Source of the DNA: Agrobacterium sp. AGB01
GTDB taxonomy: Bacteria; Pseudomonadota; Alphaproteobacteria; Rhizobiales; Rhizobiaceae
Length of the DNA stretch: 64,000 bases
Assembly: GCF_014851585.1 (NCBI RefSeq)
Contig: NZ_JACVAB010000007.1
Coordinates: 186,001-250,000 of the forward strand
Direction: 5' to 3'
Positions 54,363 through 62,019 of this stretch are shown here, piece by piece. The number at the start of each line of letters is the position of its first letter. Position 1 is the first letter of the stretch. The position numbers and the translations under genes are program-made. Below the pieces are notes generated by a model. That model was given only the letters and a program-made list of their open reading frames with translations, made no database searches and was not told the DNA's origin.

Positions 54363-55448
54363 ATGACACACTGCGTAAAAACCAAGCTTCAAGATTCCGC
54401 CGCCTCCATGAAGTTAAAGGCGCTAATAAAGACAGCGATCCTTGAAGCGTCCTCGTTATGGACAGCCAGTGGCCTGTACAAAAATTCGGCTATGCACGGG
54501 GTTATCTTTACCCTTCATCATGTCCGCCCAAGCCAGCCCGGCAGTAACCCACAGCAGAAAAATCTCGAAATCACGCCTGATTTTCTTGACTTGGCAATCA
54601 GCACTCTACGCGATTTGGGATATCGATTTATACGGCTTGAGGAGCTTGAAGCCGAAGCGAAGGATCACTCTGTACAACCATTCGCCGTGTTCACATTGGA
54701 CGATGGATATCGCGACAACGTGACATACGCGCTTCCAGTGTTCGCCCGACATCAGGTTCCATTTACAATATTTGTATGCTCAGGCTTCATTCGACGGACC
54801 CACAGCATGTGGTGGGAAACGGCCTTCGAACTCGTGCAGCAACGACAGTCTCTGCATTTCGATTTCGGCGAAGGTCGCGAACATGTGGCTTTGGCATCGC
54901 CAGACGCCAGAGACGCTGCATATCAACGCCTGTCGCGCTTTATTATGAACTCTGATGAAGCGAAAGCCATCGACAAGCTCAATCAGACGGCATCAGATTG
55001 CGGTATTGATCCTATGAAGCCCGTTGACGAGACGATCCTCGATGAGACCGAACTCATAGCACTTTCTCGCCACCCACTGGCCACGATCGGCGCGCACTCC
55101 GTCAGTCACCGGGCAATGGCCAGGTTGACCCAAGATGAACTGACAGAGGAACTAACATCATCGCGCCATTACCTGGAAACTTTATTGTCTCAGGAAATCT
55201 GTACTTTCGCATTTCCCTACGGTCATCGTGCTGAAGCGGGACCAAGAGAGTTTGCGGCTGCAGGTGCGTCAGGCTTTAAACTGGCGGTTACCACAGTGCA
55301 GGCGCCAGTTTGCAATGAGGACGTGACGTCGGCATTGCAACTTCCGAGAGTCAACATCGATGGCCGCTGGCAACGCCGCAGATATGTGGCTGCACTCGCA
55401 TCCGGATTGCCGTTCCGGGTATTGGGAACCTTCGCCAACAGTCGATGA
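54363..55448 (+). CDS. Polysaccharide deacetylase (NodB homology) family protein
   Basis: A 361-residue carbohydrate esterase 4-like protein. Motif 1 is FTLDDGYRDN (metal-binding Asp-Asp, about residues 112-121), motif 2 is GAHSVSHRAM (His-x3-His), and motif 3 is FAFPYGHR. These remove N- or O-acetyl groups from sugars. There is no clear signal peptide, so it may act on a cytoplasmic lipid-linked intermediate. An alternative start is ATG 54411. It lies 50 bases after the GH9 gene in the same direction. Confidence 0.87.
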   Translation: MTHCVKTKLQDSAASMKLKALIKTAILEASSLWTASGLYKNSAMHGVIFTLHHVRPSQPGSNPQQKNLEITPDFLDLAISTLRDLGYRFIRLEELEAEAKDHSVQPFAVFTLDDGYRDNVTYALPVFARHQVPFTIFVCSGFIRRTHSMWWETAFELVQQRQSLHFDFGEGREHVALASPDARDAAYQRLSRFIMNSDEAKAIDKLNQTASDCGIDPMKPVDETILDETELIALSRHPLATIGAHSVSHRAMARLTQDELTEELTSSRHYLETLLSQEICTFAFPYGHRAEAGPREFAAAGASGFKLAVTTVQAPVCNEDVTSALQLPRVNIDGRWQRRRYVAALASGLPFRVLGTFANSR

Positions 55449-55586
55449 CTGGATCCTGTTGGCAACAGTATGTGTAATTATGAACACCTTAAATATTTCA
55501 GCGAGATAATACTGCTTGCGGCTCGGAATTATTTTACATACTGAATAACATATCACCATTAGGCGCTTGGGTTGAGGCCGAAGTTT

Positions 55587-56783
55587 ATGAGCATGATTTC
55601 ACCGGTGCTTTGGCTTTTCTCTATATGTACTGCAATACCCACGGCTCTATATGGAATGGAAGTTTCCATGTCGTTCCTGAGACGGCAAGTTGCACCATCT
55701 CCTGCCGAACGCCTCCCAGCTGCCATCATTATTCCCGCCCACAATGAAGAAGACGGAATTGCGAGAACGGTGCTCAGCGTAGCTTCGCAAATGCGCCCAT
55801 TCGACCGGCTTTTGGTTGTGGCCGACAATTGCACAGATGCCACGGCTGAAATAGCAAGAACCGCTGGCGCCGAGGTGCTGGAGCGAACTGATCTTAAGCT
55901 CCGCGGCAAGGGTTATGCACTGGATGCGGGATTGCAGGCCATTGCGCAAGATCCACTGCCCTTCGTGGTTTTTATTGATGCAGACTGCATAATCGAGGCA
56001 GGTGGGCTCGACGCGCTAGTCAGAGCATCAAATGCCCAGAGTGGAGCAGTCCAGGCCGTCAATCTTATGCTTGCGCCGACTGGTGCAAGCATCGGGACCA
56101 AAGTTGCCGAGTTTGCTTTTCTGATCAAAAACAAAGTTCGGCCAAAGGGGCTGGCGCGCATGGGCGTCGGATGCCAACTCACCGGAACCGCCATGGCGTT
56201 CCCGTGGGCCCTTATTCGGGACGTGAACATCGCGAGCGGAAACCTCGTTGAAGATATGAAGCTGGGACTTGATCTCACGCTGGTCGGAAAGCCGCCGACA
56301 CTCTGCGAGACATCATATATCTATAGCTTTTTTCCGCAATCCAAGACTGGAGCGGCAACCCAACGGCAACGTTGGGAAAGTGGGCATATTGCGACAATCT
56401 CAGAAGCGTTCCGCGCTCTGCCCAAGGCTCAAATCCTCAAAGAGCCAAAACTGGCGCTTTTGATGCTGGATCTGCTTATCCCACCTTTGAGCCTGCTTCT
56501 TTTGAGCTTGGTTATTGTCGGCATGACTGAAATCGGCCTGATCATTTCATTTGATATGCCCGCTGGCCCGTTCACAGTGACAATGCTTGCACTTATGTGG
56601 CTGCTCGGAACAACAAGTTTGGCGTGGCTAAAGTACGGAATGACAGCTTTACCGCCAAAAGACCTTATCCAGGTCCTGCCCTACGTCGTCAGTAAAATAC
56701 CTCTCTATCTTACCATAATTGCTGGTCGGCAGAACAAAAGCTGGATCAGAACAGACCGCTCCAACGGCAGTGAACCTTTTTAA
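55587..56783 (+). CDS. Family 2 glycosyltransferase, membrane-anchored (paralogue)
   Basis: A 398-residue GT2 enzyme with an N-terminal membrane segment, then PAHNEEDGIA, VVADNCTDATA, RGKGYALDAG, FIDADC, a QRQRW acceptor motif and C-terminal helices. It closely parallels the protein at 34164-35366 along its whole length, including RTAGAEVLERTD against RMAGAEVLERSD and LVEDMKLGLDL against LVEDMKMGLDL. I used ATG 55587 rather than an in-frame TTG at 55572. It probably adds a sugar to the repeat unit. Confidence 0.88.
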   Translation: MSMISPVLWLFSICTAIPTALYGMEVSMSFLRRQVAPSPAERLPAAIIIPAHNEEDGIARTVLSVASQMRPFDRLLVVADNCTDATAEIARTAGAEVLERTDLKLRGKGYALDAGLQAIAQDPLPFVVFIDADCIIEAGGLDALVRASNAQSGAVQAVNLMLAPTGASIGTKVAEFAFLIKNKVRPKGLARMGVGCQLTGTAMAFPWALIRDVNIASGNLVEDMKLGLDLTLVGKPPTLCETSYIYSFFPQSKTGAATQRQRWESGHIATISEAFRALPKAQILKEPKLALLMLDLLIPPLSLLLLSLVIVGMTEIGLIISFDMPAGPFTVTMLALMWLLGTTSLAWLKYGMTALPPKDLIQVLPYVVSKIPLYLTIIAGRQNKSWIRTDRSNGSEPF

Positions 56784-57073
56784 TATAGTCGCACGTACTA
56801 ACTACATGCGCGGTTCGACGACAAATGTAATTATTATTAGTAATACTAAGTACATCAAAAGACGACGATAAATTGATTATTTTGCAGCCTACTATCTCTC
56901 CGAGTAGCGATGAGGTAGCACCATGCATCTCAAATAAGAAATTCCAGACGACAAACAATTTCTTTCACGAGGAAATTGTATTGACTCGCTTCACAACAAT
57001 ACTGCATTATTAATAACTGCTTAACTAAATATAAAATTACAAAACGCATAGTTTTTTTTCGGGGGGAACGACG
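56784..57073 (+). promoter_or_regulatory. AT-rich spacer before the WecG-type gene
   Basis: About 290 bases, very AT-rich, with no coding frame I can support. It ends in a strong GGGGGG ribosome site 7 bases before ATG 57074. It probably holds a promoter; no clear -35/-10 pair was identified. Confidence 0.4.
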
Positions 57074-57910
57074 ATGGAAAATGTGTCGATCAATGCCGAC
57101 GCGTGGGAAGTCAAACAACGGTTTTTGGATGTTCCGTACAACACTTTACGGTTTCATGAGGTTATTGCCGCAATTGAGGGCGTCAAACACACCGATGGTT
57201 TTTTTTACATCGTTACTCCGAACGTCGATCATGCCGTTAGATTACGCGGCGATAACATCCTGAAGAATATTTACGAGCAGTCCTGGCTTTCTCTATGTGA
57301 CAGCAAGCCTATTTCGTGGATGGCGAAATCGCTGTCTTTTCCGTTGCCGCTGGTGACCGGATCAGACCTGACGGCATGTCTTTTTCACGAAGTAATTCAG
57401 CCAGGGGACCGCGTTACCTTGATAGCTCCTTACGAGGAGGTCGCACAGCGCATGATGGAACGGTTCCCGGACGTCCACATTACCTACCACGTGCCGCCAC
57501 GTAATGTGATCACCAATGAAGAGGCGATGCGCGCCTGTGCAGAATTTGCCGCCCGGGACAAGCCAAACTTCATATTCATAGCTGTTGGGTCACCACAGTC
57601 TGAACTGATCGCTTACGAAATATCACACACAGCAGGTTCAACCGGCGTTTGCATCTGTTGTGGGGCATCTTTGGAATTCATCACAAACCTTCAGACAAGG
57701 GCGCCATTCGTCATGCAGAAATTCGGCTTTGAGTGGCTCTATCGACTGATGTCCGATCCCCGCAGGCTTTGGCGCCGCTATGTCTATGCGGTCCCGCCGC
57801 TTGTTCGGATGTTTGCCGCTGAAGCGATGATGCGCTCAAAATCCAGGCAACGGGCAAGGTCGGAAAAGAATATCGTCGAAAAGCAGCTTGAAAAGCCCAA
57901 GACCGCTTGA
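57074..57910 (+). CDS. WecG/TagA/CpsF family glycosyltransferase (GT26)
   Basis: A 278-residue GT26 enzyme. Typical features are TPNVDHAVRLR (about residues 47-57, the family Thr and Asp), VTGSDL (about 94-99), IFIAVGSPQSELIAYE (about 171-186), GVCICCGASLEFITN and FGFEWLYRLMSDPRRLWRRY (about 220-239). It transfers an N-acetylmannosamine-type or other sugar onto a lipid-linked primer. This is usually an early step of repeat-unit assembly. No priming glycosyl-phosphate transferase (WbaP/ExoY type) is present in the window. Confidence 0.93.
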   Translation: MENVSINADAWEVKQRFLDVPYNTLRFHEVIAAIEGVKHTDGFFYIVTPNVDHAVRLRGDNILKNIYEQSWLSLCDSKPISWMAKSLSFPLPLVTGSDLTACLFHEVIQPGDRVTLIAPYEEVAQRMMERFPDVHITYHVPPRNVITNEEAMRACAEFAARDKPNFIFIAVGSPQSELIAYEISHTAGSTGVCICCGASLEFITNLQTRAPFVMQKFGFEWLYRLMSDPRRLWRRYVYAVPPLVRMFAAEAMMRSKSRQRARSEKNIVEKQLEKPKTA

Positions 57911-57958
57911 AAGCGATCATTTCCTGAACGCGAAGGCCGAGATACCTCAGCGCTGCAA

Positions 57959-58189
57959 TTATGGCTGCCGTTTTATCATCGAGAAAAGCCGCTGGTCCTC
58001 GAAGCGTCGCACGCTTGCGCGATGGATCAACTGAACGGCGACAACAACAAACGGAACTGGCCAAACAAGGCACAGAAGCAGCCCCACAACGTACCTGCTC
58101 CAGGGCAGTTTTCGTCGCGCAGATTCAACTGAGTTTGCGATGGCAAAAATAGATGCGATCATCAAATACAGGATCCCAGCTATCGTCAT
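57959..58189 (-). CDS. Small membrane protein, unknown function
   Basis: A 76-residue frame with two hydrophobic segments (about residues 2-20 and 34-55) separated by a basic loop (SARRKLPWSRY), and a basic C terminus. GGGAAGG sits about 7 bases before the ATG, which supports translation. I recognise no family. It faces the WecG gene tail to tail. Confidence 0.55.
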   Translation of the reverse strand: MTIAGILYLMIASIFAIANSVESARRKLPWSRYVVGLLLCLVWPVPFVVVAVQLIHRASVRRFEDQRLFSMIKRQP

Positions 58190-58644
58190 ACCAATACCTT
58201 CCCGTCACAGCCAGAATGACGACGCCCCGCGTCAAGTACTCACCTAGCCAAAGTAGCTAAAGCACGATTCGGCTTCAGTTAGAAATACCAGCCGTGCCTT
58301 TCGCGAAGCTTGGTAAATACTCACTGTGGCTTTTTCATTGCGAAATTTTTGCTTTTTGAATGGAGTTCCTCCCCTTTTTTAGGGGGCTGGGCTGGGATAA
58401 GCAAAAGTATTCTCCAGAGGTGTCCGGCAAGCATCCAGATGCCACCAACGTCTGACGATCGCCAGTGAATTGGCGATGCGGCGCGGACCTTACTGACGTT
58501 ACTCGATCTGGCTGAAGATATTGTGCGCTCGACGCACACAGTAGAAACCCGATCTGACCAGTTGATATCAGTTAAACAATCAGATCGGGATGAGTGATAA
58601 ACGGCGCCGCCTGGTTAGACGACGCTACTGGAAACATCCGCTCA
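58190..58644 (+). other. Intergenic region without a recognised gene
   Basis: This 455-base gap has only short frames with unconvincing composition, including a minus-strand 72-codon frame at 58321-58539. It contains a CCCCTTTTTTAGGGGG hairpin near 58374-58389 and a large inverted repeat at 58548-58589. Confidence 0.5.
58548..58589 (-). terminator. Inverted repeat after the 121-residue hypothetical gene
   Basis: CCCGATCTGA (58548-58557) pairs perfectly with TCAGATCGGG (58580-58589) around a 22-base loop that itself contains TGATATCA. On the minus strand it lies about 55 bases after the stop at 58645 and is followed by TTTCT, so it may be the terminator of that gene. Confidence 0.45.
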
Positions 58645-59010
58645 TCAGGCGGCAACGCTCACGTCATCAAGCAGAAAATGCACGATGACATACTTGGATT
58701 GGCGCACATTTCCACTTTCTGATTTTTCTTCAACGGTGCCACCATCGGCTGGATGCCAACGCTGATAATGCGGGTTGTTCGCGATGAGCGTAATTGCCTT
58801 TCCTGCCGACTTGCCTTCGAGACGATAACGCGCCTCCGCAAGAGGCCAGATGCGCTCATAATCCTGCTGCAGCATTCGAACTTTTAAAGCCTTACGAAGA
58901 GCTTCCGGGTGAGAGGTCGGGTCATCTGAGGCATTACCTGTGACATCAAGTGTCACCTCCTCAGCACCCTGTAACAAGGAATTGTATTCTTCCGGCCACG
59001 TTCGTTTCAT
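58645..59010 (-). CDS. Hypothetical cytoplasmic protein
   Basis: A 121-residue, charged, soluble-looking protein with a strong ribosome site (GGAGGAG) before the ATG. The sequence has acidic and basic helices (EALRKALKVRMLQQDYERIWPLAE) and a C-terminal segment that may form strands (YVIVHFLLDDV). No signal peptide or membrane segment. I do not recognise a domain. It appears to be a single-gene unit. Confidence 0.65.
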   Translation of the reverse strand: MKRTWPEEYNSLLQGAEEVTLDVTGNASDDPTSHPEALRKALKVRMLQQDYERIWPLAEARYRLEGKSAGKAITLIANNPHYQRWHPADGGTVEEKSESGNVRQSKYVIVHFLLDDVSVAA

Positions 59011-59253
59011 GAAACTGCTCCTCCAAGCTTACTCCACACCATGAATGTAGCGCGTTTAGAGCGGTAAGCAACGGCGATTTATCGTTGTTTTGTGGACGAA
59101 AAGTCGCGGTCTGTCTCAGGTGGAAATAACCGTTCTGGACGATGATCACATGGGTTACGCGGCGACTTCTCACGCGGTTCTACCAACGCATGCCCCTTGA
59201 AAGTGCCGTAAGTCAGCCGCCACTGCGGTGGCGATGATGTCACGCAACCAGCG

Positions 59254-59523
59254 ATGTGCGGGCTGAGTATCCGGCCTTTTATGCTAGCGCAGGCCCGGAC
59301 AACGGCAGCACTGCGCGAAGCATCGATGCAGGTTCTGAAGAGCCGATTTGACCGCGCAGTCCGCGAAGGTGAACTACCTGAGGGAACGGATACGGACACA
59401 CTGGCCCGTTTCTACGGCGCTGTCATTCAAGGCATGTCCGCTCAGGCCTGCGACGGCGCATGTACGACAAGATTAAAAGCACTGGTCGATATCGCCCTGA
59501 ATGCGTGGCCCGGCAAGCGCTGA
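59254..59523 (+). pseudogene. TetR/AcrR regulator fragment (C-terminal domain only)
   Basis: The 89-codon frame matches the end of a TetR C-terminal ligand domain (MQVLKSRFDRAVREGELPEG, TLARFYGAVIQGMSAQA, LKALVDIALNAWPGK). The DNA-binding half is missing: the frame is closed by a stop at 59209-59211 and no helix-turn-helix is seen upstream. It is a truncated relic, or at best a non-DNA-binding remnant. Confidence 0.7.
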
Positions 59524-59561
59524 CATTCGCCAAAGCCACCCTTTGCGCGAAGAGCGCGTTG

Positions 59562-60524
59562 TCATTCGAGTGTTTCGCCCAGAGTATCGGCAACAAAGGC
59601 ACCGCGCTGGCCCATGGGTTTGGGCGAGCCGGTGGTGGTGTCGCGCGCCGTCTGGTGTTCCAACTCTGCGTTTATCTGGGCACCGACGATCAGGATGATG
59701 ACTGAAATCCACACCCACACCATCAGACCTATCAAGGCCCCAAGCGTGCCATATGTGGCATTAAAGTTCGCGAAATTTTCAAGATAGTACGAAAACAGCA
59801 GCGAGGCGACGAACCATAGAGATGTGCTGAACAAGACACCCCAGTTGATCCACCGTAGCTTGGCTTGCTCGCGGCTGGGGCCGAAGCGGTAAACTACGGT
59901 AATTCCGAAGCCGACGAACAGAATGAGGAATGGCCAGCGAGCGAACCGGGCCAGTAACTCCTGCCACCGGTCAAGCCACAGATAGGCCAGAGCTGCCGGC
60001 AGGACACCAATCGCTGCAATGATGACAATGACGACGATCAGAGCCCCGAATGTAAACGCCAATGAGAGGAGGTTGAGGCGGAAGAAATTGCGTTTTTCGC
60101 TTTCCTTGTACGCAACATTCATCGCTTCGAACAGCGCTTTCATGCCACTATTGGCACTCCACAGGGCAATGATGAGACCGCTGACGAAAGCGATGCTCAG
60201 TGTTGAACTCTTTTGCTGGGCAAGCGCATGCAACTGGCCAAGCACGATGTCAAAGGACCCGGGCGGCAGGATCCGCGCCAAAAAGCTGATATGATCGATG
60301 ATCGTCACCGGATCAGCGATAAAGCCGTAAAGCGCCACCAGTGCACCCAGGGCAGGAAACAGCGATAGAAGCAGGAAATAGGTAACGCCAGCAGCGATCA
60401 ACGTGACCCGATCAACCATAAGCGCTTTGACAATACGCCAGAACACATCGCGCATGCCCTTTGCAGGGATTTCGTTGGGCGCATCTGCATCCCGTCCTAT
60501 GGACTTGTCGAGATCACGTTTCAA
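59562..60524 (-). CDS. YihY/BrkB-family membrane protein
   Basis: A 320-residue protein with six hydrophobic segments and the family pattern: AAGVTYFLLLSLFPALGALVALYG (about residues 42-65), SANSGMKALFEAMNVAYKESEKR (about 128-150), and the C-terminal IGLMVWVWISVIILIVGAQINAELE. The C-terminal tail is cytoplasmic and charged. Function is unproven; members are often called putative ribonuclease BN or transporters, both unsettled. The start is TTG 60524 with AGG upstream; ATG 60455 is an alternative. Confidence 0.88.
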   Translation of the reverse strand: MKRDLDKSIGRDADAPNEIPAKGMRDVFWRIVKALMVDRVTLIAAGVTYFLLLSLFPALGALVALYGFIADPVTIIDHISFLARILPPGSFDIVLGQLHALAQQKSSTLSIAFVSGLIIALWSANSGMKALFEAMNVAYKESEKRNFFRLNLLSLAFTFGALIVVIVIIAAIGVLPAALAYLWLDRWQELLARFARWPFLILFVGFGITVVYRFGPSREQAKLRWINWGVLFSTSLWFVASLLFSYYLENFANFNATYGTLGALIGLMVWVWISVIILIVGAQINAELEHQTARDTTTGSPKPMGQRGAFVADTLGETLE

Positions 60525-60627
60525 ATATCTGCCTATCCATCATTCACATGTTTCGCATCCACACCAAGTGCCTGCGATGCGCTCCACATCAGCACCGCCA
60601 CCGCCCTTGTTGGCGCACGTTCCTGTA

Positions 60628-60870
60628 TTAATCCGGGCTGGAAATCGACGGTGGGCGAATTTCCACCGCAGATTTTTTGCCGCTGTTGTCCTTGGCAAAT
60701 TCCTCATCGGCGTGTTGATTGGCTTTGGTCGCCTCTTCGGCCTGCTGGTCGGTCATTTGGTGCTCTTTTTCAGCACGCAGCCAATGATCGTTGTGAAAAC
60801 CGCTTTCGCGGCCCTCCTCCTCCCAGATTTTATAGGCCAGTTGGCGGATTTTTTCTTCCCTGTCGGTCAT
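60628..60870 (-). CDS. DUF2934 domain protein
   Basis: An 80-residue soluble protein. Residues 1 to about 38 form the DUF2934 motif (IRQLAYKIWEEEGRESG, then HWLRAEKE), and the rest is charged and disordered. GGGAGGAAG precedes the ATG. Function unknown; such small proteins are common in rhizobia and often linked to stress. Confidence 0.85.
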   Translation of the reverse strand: MTDREEKIRQLAYKIWEEEGRESGFHNDHWLRAEKEHQMTDQQAEEATKANQHADEEFAKDNSGKKSAVEIRPPSISSPD

Positions 60871-60951
60871 GACACTTCCTCCCTTATTATTACCTCCAAC
60901 CCCGTCGAAACCGAGTTGTTCCGTATTCCAGAAGAGAAAAATGCAAGACGC

Positions 60952-62019
60952 TTAATATCCTGTCATTTCAAGATATCCGCGACCCGACGCACTGCCTTCA
61001 AACGTGATCGGACCCTCCCAATAAGGCGTTGATGTCGCCATCCATGCCTGATCGTTGAGCGCCTTGGTAGTGATGTCTAGACCACGACTTGGTATTCGCA
61101 TCCGCCACTCCACGGGGATCGACTTGCCGTTGACATCCGCAGATCTCAGCGGTTCGAAAGACACATCGCCGGACGCGAGCGGCGACGGTGTGCCGTCAGC
61201 GCTGATCCAGTTTGCGGATGTGTAACCTTCACCGCTGTCGCGCAGCCTGAAGGCCATGACTTTTTCCCCGCTATCCAGATGCAGGGAAAACCAGTCCCAT
61301 CCGGTCTGGTCGGCAGCAAGCGGCTGCGATGACCATTCACGGTCAAGCCAGGCCTTTCCCTTCACTTCGACAGATTGCCCGTCAAGCTCCACCCGACCGG
61401 TGACGGCGTAGAACGGCTGCGAATAATAATAGCTTGCCTGCCCAGCCAGTGATTTTACCGAATACCCGTGGTCACCTTGAAGTATCAGCGGCCCTTGCGC
61501 TTTCAGTGTCAGATCATAGGAAAAATCCTTCCCACTGGCCTTGAGCGATACGCCATCCAGACCGTCCTGCCCGGCAGTCAGGATACTCTTCATCTGCCAA
61601 TCATCAATCCACGCTGCAAATGGCTCAGCCGCTACTCCCGCCTGCCCTACACCACCTCGGCCAAATTTTTCGGTGACATGATGGCTGGTTGCGGTCGTAA
61701 TGGCCGCGTGACCTATCCATATTTGGGGATCAGACCAGCCTGCCCGCTCTTGCGGGGCAAGTGCCGAACGGAACAATGTCCATTGAGCACCGAGCGGACG
61801 ACCATCGACCGTCTCCAGATTGGCCGTGACATACCACCATTCGATCCTGAAATCGGGATGCGCAGCGTGGTCATGTGGAAACTGCAACGCCACGCCTTTT
61901 TGCGGCACGGTAAACCCCTCGGCATTTGAACCGAGCCCGGCGAAACCTTGCGCAACAGCGGCGACCGGTGCAGCCGTGATCAATGCGAAGACGATAAAAA
62001 AACCCGCTTTAACGTTCAT
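60952..62019 (-). CDS. AttH-like lipocalin-type exported protein
   Basis: A 355-residue protein with a signal peptide (residues 1 to about 24, ending AAVAQG). It has the two lipocalin-like domains of the AttH/CrtC-like family: HPDFRIEWWYVTANL, WIGHAAITTATSHHVTEKF, GYSVKSLAGQASYYYSQPF, KGKAWLDREWSSQPL, and GWDWFSLHL. It is known as the partner of an ABC transporter (AttEFGH type). The start at 62019 overlaps the upstream permease stop by 11 bases; TTG 62025 is possible. The trafficked molecule is probably a lipid or other hydrophobic compound; this is inference. Confidence 0.9.
   Translation of the reverse strand: MNVKAGFFIVFALITAAPVAAVAQGFAGLGSNAEGFTVPQKGVALQFPHDHAAHPDFRIEWWYVTANLETVDGRPLGAQWTLFRSALAPQERAGWSDPQIWIGHAAITTATSHHVTEKFGRGGVGQAGVAAEPFAAWIDDWQMKSILTAGQDGLDGVSLKASGKDFSYDLTLKAQGPLILQGDHGYSVKSLAGQASYYYSQPFYAVTGRVELDGQSVEVKGKAWLDREWSSQPLAADQTGWDWFSLHLDSGEKVMAFRLRDSGEGYTSANWISADGTPSPLASGDVSFEPLRSADVNGKSIPVEWRMRIPSRGLDITTKALNDQAWMATSTPYWEGPITFEGSASGRGYLEMTGY

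Noticed and set aside
58321..58539. A 72-codon minus-strand frame
   Set aside because: No ribosome site and no recognised similarity; it overlaps T-rich non-coding sequence with a short hairpin.
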